A DNA stretch of 64,000 nucleotides from Thermodesulfobacteriota bacterium (GTDB lineage: Bacteria; Desulfobacterota; GWC2-55-46). This document shows, piece after piece, positions 45,246-54,157 of this stretch (positions within the stretch are counted from its first letter, which is position 1; each line of letters opens with the position of its first letter). A program made the position numbers and the translations under genes. The notes under the pieces were generated by a model. That model saw nothing but the letters and a program-made list of their open reading frames with translations, was not told where the DNA came from and did not search any database. The stretch spans positions 2,442,819-2,506,818 of the forward strand of contig CP129479.1 of the NCBI GenBank assembly GCA_030583865.1. The letters are read 5' to 3'.

Positions 45246-46735
45246 CTCACCTCTGAAGCGTCTTTTATGTTGATGCCAAGCTCCTCAAGGAGGGTCCCCT
45301 TTTCCCTGTAGAACCTGAGGAGCGCGATATTATACCCCGACACGGCGTCAAGCCGCTTGAGCTTCGACTGGAGTAGGTCGTCCTGGATCCTCAAGACGTT
45401 GAAGGTCGTCGACCTCCCTGCCGCGAGCTTCCTCTCTTCCGCCGCGAGCGTTTCTTCCGCGAGCGCTACCGACTCATCCGCCGCTTCAAGCCTCTTTTTG
45501 TCGGTGTCTATCGCCTTTATGGCCTCGTCGAGCCCGAAGACGATATCCTGCTCGATTCGCTTTAGGAGCATCTTAAGCTGGAGCGCTTCAACGCCAGCGG
45601 CCTCCTGCGAGCCCCTGGCCGTCCTGTTCCCGAGCGGGTAGCTGAAGGCGAGGCCCACGAGCCATTGGGGGTTGGAATCCAGCCCGCTGAACGAGCCGGA
45701 AAAAGACTCGCCGAGGCCGCTATAGCCGAACCTGGCCTCGACGTCAACGGCAGGATATCCGAGGTTCTTCGCGTACCTCGCCTGTATTCTGTTTCTTTCG
45801 AGGGCGGCCCGGGCCTCAAGGTACTCGGGCCTGGCCTCGAGCGCTTTCGCTACCGAGGCCTCGAGACCTTCCCCCGGGGGCTTGAGCGTCCCGTCCCCTG
45901 CCGGGACGACCTCGGTGCCGGCCATTTCATATGGGTCGCCCGCGATAAGAGACTTAAACGAGCGCTCGGCGGACTGGACCGCCTTCCTCGCTATCAGCAC
46001 GTCCTCTTCCCTCGACGCGACTGCAGCCTCGGCCTGCACGAGCTCGAGCCTGGAGATGACGCCGGCCTCCAGGCGTTTTCTTCCGGCTTCGAGAAGGGTC
46101 TCGGCCAGCCTTAGGGATTCAGTCCGCACGTCCAGCGCGCCCCGGGCGTTCATTAGACTCCACCATGCCTCGCCGTAAAAGGTAAGCGCGTCCAGAAGGG
46201 CGCGCTTGAGCACTTCCTCGGATATCTGCCTGTCCTTCCTCAAAAGGTTTATATCGACGAGGTTCGAGTCGCCGTAGCCCCGGAGGAGCGGCTGGCGGAT
46301 AGAGACCCCGGTAAAGGACTCGTATTCGAACTCCTGTCCGCTCAGGGTGTCAGCTGTCCAGGCGGAAGTCGCCTCGAGGGTGTACTGGGTGCCGAGTCCG
46401 GTCCGCCCCGTAACGCCTGCGTTGAGATAATAAGACTCGGACTCTATCGAGCGGAGCCCGCCCGCGGCAACGCTCGAACGCGAGCTCAAGGGCGTGGATA
46501 TGTCCTGCCTCGAGAGCGTGCCGAAGGCGACCGGGTCGAACGCCCCGTGGGCGCCGAGCACCCTTGCGTCGACCGATTTCGGCTCAAGCCTCCTTACGCC
46601 AAGGTCGAGGTTATTGTCGAGGAGCATGAGGATGCCGCTTCTGAAGCCGAGCTCAAGGGTCTCTGCATAGGCGGGCGCGCCTGAAAGGAGTGCCAGTAAC
46701 GAGGCAAGTACGGCAAGTATCCGGATGTTAGGCAT
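45242..46735 (-). CDS. TolC-family outer-membrane channel
   Basis: A 497-residue TolC-family protein with a signal peptide (RILAVLASLLALLSGAPAYA, cut near residue 24). Two repeated halves are visible, each with the TolC pattern of helices and a short strand: VFVTR-like LLDNNLDLGVRRLEPKSVDARVLG then GYGDSNLVDINLLRKDRQISEEV, and again EARPEYLEARAALERNRIQARYAKNLGYPAVDVEARFGYSG. Long coiled coils at 195-245 and 395-470 fit the periplasmic tunnel. It is first in its operon with the adaptor and MacB-like genes. Confidence 0.88.
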   Translation of the reverse strand: MPNIRILAVLASLLALLSGAPAYAETLELGFRSGILMLLDNNLDLGVRRLEPKSVDARVLGAHGAFDPVAFGTLSRQDISTPLSSRSSVAAGGLRSIESESYYLNAGVTGRTGLGTQYTLEATSAWTADTLSGQEFEYESFTGVSIRQPLLRGYGDSNLVDINLLRKDRQISEEVLKRALLDALTFYGEAWWSLMNARGALDVRTESLRLAETLLEAGRKRLEAGVISRLELVQAEAAVASREEDVLIARKAVQSAERSFKSLIAGDPYEMAGTEVVPAGDGTLKPPGEGLEASVAKALEARPEYLEARAALERNRIQARYAKNLGYPAVDVEARFGYSGLGESFSGSFSGLDSNPQWLVGLAFSYPLGNRTARGSQEAAGVEALQLKMLLKRIEQDIVFGLDEAIKAIDTDKKRLEAADESVALAEETLAAEERKLAAGRSTTFNVLRIQDDLLQSKLKRLDAVSGYNIALLRFYREKGTLLEELGINIKDASEVR

Positions 46736-46853
46736 CGGAAATAGAACGTAATTAGCGGGGGAAAAGTTCCGTCAAGCCGGGCCCCTGGGTGCCGGCGGAG
46801 CGAAGCCTGGACCTGCAAGACCTCAAAAAACCGCGGCGGCCTGCCCTAAGGCC

Positions 46854-47534
46854 TCAGGTCGTTTTTTTTCCTGCTGGCCTCGCGGGCTCCCTCAAAAGGG
46901 TCTTTCTCGGCCTTATGCCGACTGAGTGGTCCTTGGGAGGGGCCGTCTTCTTGAGGAGGCCGAGTCGTTTCTGCCGCTCAAGCCTCCTGTATATGCGCAC
47001 CCAGGCGCACTCGCATTCGATGTTGACCTCGCACATGCCGTCTGCCACGCCGCCGCACGGGCCGTTAAGGAGGCCCTTGGGGCATTCCGTGTGCGGGCAT
47101 ATGCCGCCGGTCGCCGCCAGTACGCATTCGCCGCAGAGGGAGCACCCCTCGAAGAACCTGCCGACCCGCTCGACGGTTGCGAGGTAGTTCGAGTCCAGCG
47201 CCGGGAGAACGGGCTGCGTCTCTTCAGCCACATCCGCGACCGTCCGGACGCCAGCGCCGCAGGCGAGCACAAGCACCGCCTCGGCCTCCTTGAGGCTCTC
47301 GTTCTCCCTGTAGGCCTTCAGTACCAGCTGCCTGTAGCAGGTCTCTTCCGGGAGCGAGCTCCCCAGTACCTTTATGCCGTTCTCCTCCAGGAGGCGGGCC
47401 ATCTCATCGAGCTCTTTTTTCCCGCCGGTCGAGCACTGCTCGGCGCAGGAGTTGCAGCCGAAGAGGTACACGGTCTTTTTACCATCGAGCGACCCGAGTA
47501 TCTCATGTATGTCTTTCTTTTCGGTGATTATCAT
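46854..47534 (-). CDS. metV: Methylene-THF reductase C-terminal-domain protein (MetV)
   Basis: A 226-residue protein of the MTHFR_C (PF12225) type, which in acetogens and related bacteria partners MetF in the methyl branch of the Wood-Ljungdahl pathway. It begins with YLFGCNSCAEQCSTGGKKELDEM, and its second half has the Cys cluster CSLCGECVLAATGGICPHTECPKGLLNGPCGG and VNIECECAWVRIYRRL, ligands for zinc or an Fe-S cluster. No metF lies in this window. It is 96 bases from folD on the same strand, so methylene-THF handling is a shared theme. Confidence 0.85.
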   Translation of the reverse strand: MIITEKKDIHEILGSLDGKKTVYLFGCNSCAEQCSTGGKKELDEMARLLEENGIKVLGSSLPEETCYRQLVLKAYRENESLKEAEAVLVLACGAGVRTVADVAEETQPVLPALDSNYLATVERVGRFFEGCSLCGECVLAATGGICPHTECPKGLLNGPCGGVADGMCEVNIECECAWVRIYRRLERQKRLGLLKKTAPPKDHSVGIRPRKTLLREPARPAGKKTT

Positions 47535-47630
47535 CTTAAAGGGAAAGAGAGCAAGGTTTTGTCAACATACGAGCAAGACACGATAGCGAGCGAAAAGAAA
47601 GAGTGAATCTGCTGCCGGGGAGCCCCTGCC

Positions 47631-48488
47631 TTATGAGGCGCTTCGCTTGGCGGCTTCCACCGTGTTCTTAAGGAGCATGGCTATGGTCATGGGGCCCACT
47701 CCGCCGGGAACCGGAGTTATGAAGCCGGCCCGCCTGGATGCGCCATCGAAATCAACGTCGCCAACGAGCCTGCCCTCAGGGGTCCGGTTTATGCCCACGT
47801 CGATGACAACGGCCCCTTCCTTTACCCAGTCGCCGCGCACGAACTCGGCCCTGCCGACCGCCGCAACGACCACGTCAGCGCCACTTACCCTCTCCGGCAG
47901 GTCCCTTGTCTTGGAATGGCAGATGGTCACGGTAGCGTTTCTCCTCAAGAGCATCATGGACATGGGCTTGCCGACTATGTTGCTTCTTCCGATGACGACG
48001 GCGTCCTTGCCGGAAAGGTCCATCCCGGTCGAGTCTATGAGGTGCATTACGCCGTACGGGGTGCAGGGCTGGAGCACCGGATTACCTATCATTAGCCGCC
48101 CGATATTGTAAGGATGGAAGCCGTCGACGTCTTTCCGTGGAGATATCTCCTCGAGGACGGTCTCCTCGTTGATCTGCTTGGGGAGCGGAAGCTGGACAAG
48201 TATGCCGTGCACGTCCCTCGATGCGTTCAGGTCCCTTATGAGGCGAAGGAGCTCTTCCTGGGTGGTGGATTCGGGGAGGGCGTGCCTGTCAGACCTTATG
48301 CCGACCTCCTCGCAGGCCTTGACCTTGTTCCGCACATAGAGCTGGGAGGCCTGGTTCTCTCCCACCAGTACCACGGTGAGGCCCGGGACTATGCCGGACT
48401 CCTCCTTCAAGGCAAGTATCTCGGACTTGAGCTCCGCCCTTACCCTGGCGGCGATTTCCTTCCCGTCTATTATAGCGGCTCTCTTCAT
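47631..48488 (-). CDS. folD: Bifunctional methylene-THF dehydrogenase/cyclohydrolase FolD
   Basis: It interconverts methylene-, methenyl- and formyl-THF. The 285 residues show [47 protein letters not shown] (YxxxK catalytic motif), [59 protein letters not shown] (NAD(P) site) and the end [16 protein letters not shown]. All diagnostic FolD motifs are present. It heads the folD-metV pair. Confidence 0.96.
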   Translation of the reverse strand: MKRAAIIDGKEIAARVRAELKSEILALKEESGIVPGLTVVLVGENQASQLYVRNKVKACEEVGIRSDRHALPESTTQEELLRLIRDLNASRDVHGILVQLPLPKQINEETVLEEISPRKDVDGFHPYNIGRLMIGNPVLQPCTPYGVMHLIDSTGMDLSGKDAVVIGRSNIVGKPMSMMLLRRNATVTICHSKTRDLPERVSGADVVVAAVGRAEFVRGDWVKEGAVVIDVGINRTPEGRLVGDVDFDGASRRAGFITPVPGGVGPMTIAMLLKNTVEAAKRSAS

Positions 48489-48624
48489 GACCTCTCGCAG
48501 ACGCTCTCTTTTTCAAAGGAGTATACTTTAATGCTCCCTGTAATGCAAAGAAAATTGAAGACTTCGGCAAAACAGCGCTTTTCCCGGCGCCAGGGAGCCG
48601 CATTCCATGAAGGGGCAATTCGTC

Positions 48625-48654
48625 TTGACACGGCATGATGCGCGGTGATTTATT
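48625..48654 (+). promoter_or_regulatory. Possible sigma-70 promoter of the coiled-coil gene
   Basis: A perfect TTGACA (48625-48630) is followed, after 18 bases, by TTTATT (48649-48654), a weak -10. A better -10 (TATTAT at 48651-48656) gives a 20-base spacer. The start codon is about 100 bases downstream. Confidence 0.4.
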
Positions 48655-48754
48655 ATCGGGGTTTTCGAAAGAACAAGGAATAGCCTTACAGCACTGTTTG
48701 CAGGGCAGGCCAATGCCCATTTTTCTCTGGAAGGCACGAAGGAAAGGAGGGATA

Positions 48755-49144
48755 ATGAATTTTCTGGAGAGCGTTAATGACGAGCTTAAAAAGGCGGTCG
48801 AGGAAGGCTGGGCTGCCTTAAAGGAAAGCGCACAATCCGGGAAACTCCGGCTTAAGCTCCACAGCCTCAACAGGGAAGCGGAGAAACGCTTCAGGGAGAT
48901 AGGCGGGATAGTGTATGAATCGGATAGGCTCCACAGGGAAGACCCGCTCAAAAGCCCAGAATTGCAGAGGCTTGTTGCCGAGATCAGGCAGATAGAGGCG
49001 GAAACGGAAGCCCTCAGGGACGAGTTGAGTAAACTCAAGGGGCAAGGAACCGTCATAAGAGACAGCATGCCTCCATGCAGCCCACCTTTGCATCGGCCCG
49101 AAGATAAGCCTTTTATACCCATATGGAAAACATACCGCTTCTAA
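48755..49144 (+). CDS. Small helical (coiled-coil) protein of unknown function
   Basis: A 129-residue protein, not recognised. ATG 48755 follows AGGAGGGATA, an excellent site, whereas the longer frame upstream has none. Residues 1-90 are almost entirely charged helix (NFLESVNDELKKAVEEGWAALKESAQSGKLRLKLHSL...AEKRFREIGG), followed by LQRLVAEIRQIEAETEALRDELSKLKG, a likely coiled coil. Its last 22 bases overlap the antiporter start. It could be a small regulatory partner of the antiporter; that is inference. Confidence 0.6.
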   Translation: MNFLESVNDELKKAVEEGWAALKESAQSGKLRLKLHSLNREAEKRFREIGGIVYESDRLHREDPLKSPELQRLVAEIRQIEAETEALRDELSKLKGQGTVIRDSMPPCSPPLHRPEDKPFIPIWKTYRF

Positions 49145-51113
49145 GGGACATAGTAATCCTGCTTGCGGTCTCGGTGCCGCTGCCGCTAAGCATGCTCCTT
49201 TCAAGGCTTGGTCTCCCGACCGTCGTGGGATTCCTCATGACCGGCATCGTCATCGGCCCCTACGGGTTCGGGCTCGTGAAGGACGTGCATACCGTGGAGC
49301 TCCTTGCGCAGGTCGGGGTGGTGCTCCTCCCTTTCACCATCGGCCTCGAGTTCTCTATTTCCAAGCTCCTTAAGATACGGCGCGAGGGACTTATCGGCGG
49401 CGGGCTCCAGGTGGGGCTCACGGTGCTTTGCGTCGCGCTCATCTCCCTTGTTTTCGGGCAGGACCTTAAAGTCGCCGTGCTCCTGGGCTTCGTCGTGTCC
49501 CTTTCATCGACCGCCATCGTCTTGAAGCTCCTGGCCGACAGGGGGGACGTGAATACGCCCCACGGGAACTTTTCGGTCGGGGTGCTCATATTCCAGGACC
49601 TGGCCGTGGTCCTCATGGTCATGGTCCTGCAGTCAATAGGGCTTAACGGAGAGGCCTCTCCGCTGGATATTTCGAAGAAGCTCGGGGTCTCGTTCGCGGC
49701 GTTCGCAGTAATCGTCGCCGGGGTGGTGTGGCTAATTCCGAGGCTATTCGACCAGGTCGTGAAGCTCCGCAATAGAGAGGTCTTCATCCTCACCACCGTC
49801 CTCGTCTGCCTGGGCACGGCCTGGTTCACGTCCCTTTTCGGCCTCTCGCTCGCGCTCGGGGCCTTCATAGCCGGTCTCGCCATCTCGGAATCCGAGTACA
49901 GCAACCAGATAGTGGCGGAGGTCATCCCGTTCAGGGACACATTCTCAAGCCTCTTTTTCATATCCATCGGGATGCTCCTAGACCTGAGCTTCTTCATCGG
50001 CCATATAGGGTGGATAGCGCTCCTGGTGGCGGCCATCATAGCGGCCAAGGCGCTGGTCGTAATCGGCATCGGGCGGGTACTGAAGTACCCGTTCAGGCTC
50101 TCGGTGATAGTGGGCCTGAACCTCGCGCAGATAGGCGAGTTCTCCTTCATCTTGATAAAGATGGGACAGGACTATAACCTCCTTAATGAGGTCCTTTACA
50201 GTCCTTCCTGGCCTCGGCCATAATAACGATGTCCCTTACGCCATTCATTTACCAGAGGTCGGCCAGGCTCGCCTTTGACCTCGGAAAGCTCCTCGGCATG
50301 GGCGGCGGGCACCCGGGGCAGAAAAAGACCCATCTCTCGAATCACGTCATAATAATCGGCTACGGGCTGAACGGGCGGAACCTCGCGCGGGTCTTGAAGG
50401 AGACGGGCATCCCCCACGCCATCATGGAGATGAACATGGAGCGGGTGAAGGCGGCCAAAGCCGAGGGGCACAGCGCCTATTTCGGCGACGCGAGCCACCC
50501 GGAGGTCTTCAAGAAACTGGGTGTGGAGAAGGCAAAGATGGTGGTGACCGCCATATCAGACCCGATAAGCACGAGGGCGATAGTAAAGACCGCGCGTGAA
50601 ATAAGCCCGACAGTCTCCATAATAGTGCGGACCAGGTTCGTGAAGGAGGTGGAGGACCTTTACAGGCTCGGCGCCAACCAGGTCATACCGGAGGAGTTCG
50701 AGACCTCGGTGGAGATATTCGCGCGCGTGCTCAGGGACTACCGGGTCCCCACGAACATCATCCAGAACCAGATAGACCTTATCCGGCAGGAAGGATACGC
50801 GATGCTGCGGAACCTGGCGCTCTCGACCGACAGGCTCTCGAGGCTCTCGGCCATACTGGAGAAGACGGTCATGGACACCTTCTATGTGGACGATGTCTGT
50901 TCGGTTGCAGGTTCGACCCTGAGGGACCTGGATTTCAGGAAGAGGACCGGCGCGACGGGTCATAGCCATAGCAAGGGGGAACGTGGCCAATACGAACCCC
51001 GGGCCGGATTTCAGGATAGAGAAGGGGGACATACTGTACTTCTGGGGAGCCACGCCCAGCTTGCCGCGGCATTTCAGATACTGAACGAAAAGTGCCCTGT
51101 TACGAAGGCATGA
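49123..51113 (+). pseudogene. CPA2-type cation:proton antiporter with TrkA domains, frameshifted
   Basis: The full frame would encode about 663 residues: an antiporter domain of 10-12 spans (KefB/YbaL-like; LPTVVGFLMTGIVIGPYGFGL, VSLSSTAIVLKLLADRGD, IAGLAISESEYSNQIV, LNLAQIGEFSFIL), then TrkA-N (NHVIIIGYGLNGRNLARVL, DASHPEVF) and RCK_C. Three one-base changes break it. One base seems missing at 50199-50201, so the first frame stops at 50223 and the second starts at ATG 50229. A G seems extra at 50957-50959, and a base missing near 51054-51058; between these the C-terminal 30 residues are out of frame. Fixing all three restores SVAGSTLRDLDF...VIAIARGN...DFRIEKGDILYFWGATP and LAAAFQILNEK. Confidence 0.85.
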
Positions 51114-51202
51114 ACCCTTGCCGGGAGCAAATACCCCGCAAATTCTTTCGCTCCTCGACTCACAGTCCCGGTTTTCAATTTCCAGGGAAGCTAAATGAAC
51201 CT

Positions 51203-51343
51203 CCCCGCAGGAAGCTCTGGGGTATCTTCAAACCTCCCCTCCCTTGATGGGAGGGGATAGAGGGGAGGGTGACTTATCCTTCACCCCTCCCCAGCCTCCC
51301 CCATCAAGGGGAGGAGTTAAAAACAGCGCAGCAAACTGCGGGG
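51203..51343. repeat. Nested palindromic repeat (CTCCCC/GGGGAG arms)
   Basis: CCCCGCAG (51203-51210) and CTGCGGGG (51336-51343) enclose CCTCCCCTCCCTTGATGGGA, GGGGAGGGTG and CACCCCTCCCCAGCC with CCCATCAAGGGGAGG. The arms pair in several ways. No open reading frame of note. It lies between the antiporter stop and the copy of the TCATTCTGA element. Confidence 0.55.
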
Positions 51344-51359
51344 AATTTGACCCGTATAT

Positions 51360-51515
51360 GATTAATTCCGTTTTCTGTCATTCTGATGGAGCGTCAGCGA
51401 CCAGAGAATCTCGTACATGCTGATTCAGAACACGGGATCCTTCCCCTTCGTTTCACTCAGGGCTTCGGCTCACGCGCTCAGAATGACACGTTTGTTGATT
51501 AATCAGACCTTCCCG
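51360..51515. repeat. Palindromic intergenic repeat, TCATTCTGA family, copy 3
   Basis: Begins GATTAATTCCGTTTTCTG, contains CTGTCATTCTGA and AGAGAATCT, then GCGCTCAGAATGACA, and ends ATTAATCAGACCTTCCC. It shares both ends with the copy at 18439-18614. Confidence 0.7.
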
Positions 51516-51521
51516 TAATGA

Positions 51522-51549
51522 AAAAGGGAGCTAAAAAGCTCCCTTTTCT
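51522..51549. terminator. Bidirectional rho-independent terminator
   Basis: GGGAGC, loop TAAAAA, GCTCCC (51527-51544) flanked by A and T runs. On the minus strand it would end the 67-residue gene at 51572; on the plus strand it would end any transcript through the antiporter. Confidence 0.8.
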
Positions 51550-51571
51550 CTGGTTAAAAAACCTCCGGCTC

Positions 51572-51775
51572 TCAATCCCTTTTTTCGCTTTCAGGCATAT
51601 CGCTACCCGCCTCTTCCGGCTCGGGCGGGAAAGGGCCGTTGGAATACCTGCACGGGCCGGTCTTAAGGAAGCACGACTGGATGAGCTTCCTCTTCTCGTA
51701 CTGGTTGTAGCAGAGCCAGCTCTCTTTTCCGTTCTCGTTCTTGATTATGGTAAGGAACCTGCAGCGGCTGTCCAT
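51572..51775 (-). CDS. Small conserved-looking protein of unknown function
   Basis: A 67-residue protein, not recognised. It begins MDSRCRFLTIIKNENGKESW, contains YNQYEKRKLIQSCFLKTGPC with three more Cys residues spaced through the first 45 residues, and ends in an acidic tail. AGGGG is eight bases upstream of the ATG. The Cys pattern might bind metal. It lies downstream of the tRNA-Arg on the same strand and could be in its transcript. Confidence 0.6.
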   Translation of the reverse strand: MDSRCRFLTIIKNENGKESWLCYNQYEKRKLIQSCFLKTGPCRYSNGPFPPEPEEAGSDMPESEKRD

Positions 51776-51883
51776 GTAAAAACCCCTGATTTGATGGTAA
51801 CATTTATGCGGACAGGGGTCAATGGAGCAGCACCAGGGGATAAGGGAAACAGGGTGAGGGGAATGAGTTTTATTGTGGAAAAT

Positions 51884-51960
51884 TGGCGCGCCCGGAGGGA
51901 TTCGAACCCCCGACCCTCTGATTCGTAGTCAGATGCTCTGTCCAGCTGAGCCACGGGCGC
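51884..51960 (-). tRNA. tRNA-Arg, anticodon ACG
   Basis: A complete 77-base cloverleaf on the minus strand with encoded CCA. The anticodon loop is CTACGAA in a CTGA/TCAG stem; the D arm contains CTCAGCTGGACAGAGC and the T arm GGGGGTTCGAATCCCTC. The acceptor stem is GCGCCCG with CGGGCGC. Confidence 0.95.
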
Positions 51961-52062
51961 TTATGCTTGCTTTTCCCTGGAATGCCCCGAAAGGCCTGAA
52001 AGAAAACCTGCTTGCAACCAAAGACCGGCCCAAAATAACGGCCCGGCATTGTTCGTCAAAAG

Positions 52063-52090
52063 ATTTTAACATCTGGGGATTTTCAGTCAA
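52063..52090 (-). promoter_or_regulatory. Possible promoter upstream of tRNA-Arg
   Basis: Minus strand: TTGACT (52090-52085), 16 bases, TAAAAT (52068-52063). A second pair, TTGACG (52059-52054) with TATTTT (52037-52032), is also present. Starts would fall 70-95 bases before the tRNA. Confidence 0.4.
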
Positions 52091-52182
52091 GAGATTAGTA
52101 TGGGCGCTCTCAGTGAATGAGATTCCGGGCCTCTGCGTCCGGGCCGCCACCGGGCAGACGTCTGGTATTTTTAGCGTCAAAT

Positions 52183-52217
52183 AAAAAAGGCAGGGAGCTT
52201 CGCTCGCCTGCCTTTTT
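52183..52217. terminator. Terminator-like hairpin
   Basis: GGCAGG, a loop holding a TTCG-type apex, CCTGCC (52189-52212) between an A-run and five T. No gene ends at it on either strand, so it probably blocks stray transcription. A second long stem, AAGGCGTCCGGGCC (52224-52237) with its complement (52263-52276), follows directly. No other feature is visible in 51961-52453. Confidence 0.55.
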
Positions 52218-52453
52218 CCTTGAAAGGCGTCCGGGCCTGAGCCCATCCCCAGCCCCGCTCCGGGCCCGGACGCCTTGTAAGGCATGATATGGATTTTTTA
52301 AACTTGCCGGACGAAACACCCGCATTATATACCTGAGGCCTGGTTATTGGAACTGTACCCAAGTACAGTCCGCCAACCCCGCTTATTAACCTTTGCAACT
52401 CTCTGGATAATCAAATAGAATAGAAAGACGGCTGTGATCTTCAGGAGGCTTGG

Positions 52454-52709
52454 ATGGACTCGATAACTCTTCTGGGGCTTCTGGGCGGGGACCCTGACTA
52501 CCGCCTCTTTTTTCCCCCAGGTGATCAAGACTATAAAGACCCGCTCGACGAAGGACGTTTCGTTCGCGATGTTCCTGCTCCTCTCCGTCGGAATAACCAT
52601 TTGGATAATATACGGTATCAAGATAGGCTCCGTCCCGGTGGTGATAGCGAATTCTGTCTCGCTCGTTTTTTCGCTCATCATCCTTATACTCAAGCTGGTA
52701 TATAAATAG
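52454..52709 (+). pseudogene. SemiSWEET-type small sugar transporter gene with a one-base frameshift
   Basis: ATG 52454 follows AGGAGG by five bases. Reading to the run GCGGGGA at 52486-52491 gives MDSITLLGLLGG; removing one G then gives TLTTASFFPQVIKTIKTRS, TKDVSFAMFLLLSVGITIWI and IYGIKIGSVPVVIANSVSL to the stop at 52709. The joined 84 residues have three membrane spans and the PQ-loop, as in bacterial SemiSWEET (MtN3 family) sugar transporters that work as dimers. As written, no full product is made. It is separated from neighbours. Confidence 0.8.
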
Positions 52710-52848
52710 GCGGTCTGCAAAAACCTTTTCTGCATGGCCGGGGTGCAAGGCTTCGTCTGTTTGCCATGCTGGCATTATATGATATAATCGCGGTCAAACA
52801 TCCCCCCAAACAGTAACATTGCAAGAAGGCAGGCGACGGAACCGGTCT

Positions 52849-53226
52849 GTGGGCAACTTTTCTTCAGGAATTGACGTGGTTTCCCTCGAAAGGGCCGAAA
52901 GGTCTTTTTCAAACGCCCGTTTCCTTAACTCGGTCTTTACAGACCGGGAGATCGAGCTGGCGTACTCCATGAGGGAGCCGGAAAGGCACCTGGCCGGCAG
53001 GTTCGCCGCCAAGGAGGCCTTTGTGAAGGCCCTCTCCAGGGGCATCCTCTCGGGCATAAGGCTCAGGGACATAGAGGTCACGGCAACACCCGGCGGCCCT
53101 CCGGCTTTCAAGCTCGGCAAAAAGCCCGAAGGCCTTGTGGCCGGCAGGAGCGTACACTTAAGCCTTTCATATACAAGTCATTTCGCATTCGCTCTCGTCG
53201 TAATAGGCGGAGCGGCCCGGCCTTAA
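52849..53226 (+). CDS. acpS: Holo-[acyl-carrier-protein] synthase AcpS
   Basis: It transfers 4'-phosphopantetheine from CoA to acyl carrier protein. The 125 residues have SGIDVVSLERAE (Asp metal ligand), FTDREIELAYSMREPERHLAGRFAAKEAFVKAL, with the FAAKEAxxKAL motif, and VHLSLSYTSHFAFALVV (SxSHxxxxA). The start is ambiguous: GTG 52849 and TTG 52819 are in frame, neither with a strong ribosome-binding site; conservation begins just after the GTG. It stands alone between the SemiSWEET gene and the exopolysaccharide locus. Confidence 0.9.
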   Translation: MGNFSSGIDVVSLERAERSFSNARFLNSVFTDREIELAYSMREPERHLAGRFAAKEAFVKALSRGILSGIRLRDIEVTATPGGPPAFKLGKKPEGLVAGRSVHLSLSYTSHFAFALVVIGGAARP

Positions 53227-53322
53227 ACGGTGCATTTGGCGCTCAAAAATATTTAATAATCCTACTTTTCTTCCGAAATATACGGTATGCTTGCAGCTCC
53301 TTGTTTTCCACTTGAAAAATTG

Positions 53323-53331
53323 TGATATACT
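53323..53331 (+). promoter_or_regulatory. Possible extended -10 promoter before the LuxR-type gene
   Basis: TGATATACT is an extended -10 (TG-N-TATACT). The -35 region is poor (TTGTTT at 53301, 19 bases upstream). Transcription would start near 53338, about 77 bases before the TTG start. Confidence 0.35.
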
Positions 53332-53414
53332 GTTTTAGAATGCTCGCAAGAACACTGAACGTTTAAAGTCGTAACAAAGTCGGATTACAGTTGAGTCTGC
53401 ACCGGAGGATGGAG

Positions 53415-54059
53415 TTGGCACAGGTAGTAATAGCGATGAGCAATATCCTTTTATCCGAGGGTATCGCCAGGCTGATAGGGTCGGAAAAGGAACTCTCGGT
53501 TTCCAGAATACTCGCGCCGGGGAAGGAATACTCGAACGAGGAGCTTCAGTCCCTGGGTTCGTCCGTCGTCATAACGGATTTCATGACCCTGCACAATTCG
53601 TTCCCCGGCCTTGATGAAGCCGTAAAGAAACCCCCTTTCATCCTCATAGACACGGACTGCGGCAGGGAAAACCTCGTCTCGGCGGTCCTCCGGAAGAAGA
53701 TAAACGGGGTACTTCTCGGCGATTCGAGCCCGGAACTACTTATAAAGGCGATAAAGGCAGTCGCTAAAGGCGACATCTGGCTTGACAAGCAGACCTTCAA
53801 GAACATACTCCACGGCATAAACGCGCTGGGGAACGAGAAAAACTCCCTGTCCCCCCGGGAAAAGGAAATAGTCCAGCTTACTGGAAAGGGGCTAAGGAAC
53901 AAGGAGATAGCCCAACAGCTCAATATCAGCGAGACGACGGTAAAGACGCACCTTAACAGGATTTTCCAGAAGCTAAATATAAAAGCCCGCTCCGAGCTCA
54001 TAAGCTACGCGATAAAGAACCACGCCATGAACAACCACAACATGAGGAATACGATTTAA
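53415..54059 (+). CDS. LuxR/NarL-type regulator with degenerate receiver domain
   Basis: A 214-residue response-regulator-like protein at the head of the exopolysaccharide locus. The N-terminal domain (about 1-125) follows the receiver pattern (VVIAMSNILLSEGIARLIG, VVITDFMTL, AVLRKKINGVLLGDSSPELLIKAIKAVAKGDIWL) but lacks the acidic pair after strand 1 and the conserved Lys, so ordinary phosphorylation is unlikely. The C-terminal domain is a clear LuxR HTH (LSPREKEIVQLTGKGLRNKEIAQQLNISETTVKTHLNRIFQKL). TTG 53415 is preferred with GGAGG six bases upstream. It probably controls the cluster that follows. Confidence 0.85.
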   Translation: MAQVVIAMSNILLSEGIARLIGSEKELSVSRILAPGKEYSNEELQSLGSSVVITDFMTLHNSFPGLDEAVKKPPFILIDTDCGRENLVSAVLRKKINGVLLGDSSPELLIKAIKAVAKGDIWLDKQTFKNILHGINALGNEKNSLSPREKEIVQLTGKGLRNKEIAQQLNISETTVKTHLNRIFQKLNIKARSELISYAIKNHAMNNHNMRNTI

Positions 54060-54157
54060 GCCCACCGATTTTCCGCTCGCCGTAACCTACCGATAAGAAA
54101 AACACTTATTTAAAGACCTGCCGCACGGGACCAGCCCTTGCAGCCAGTTGCCCGCCC

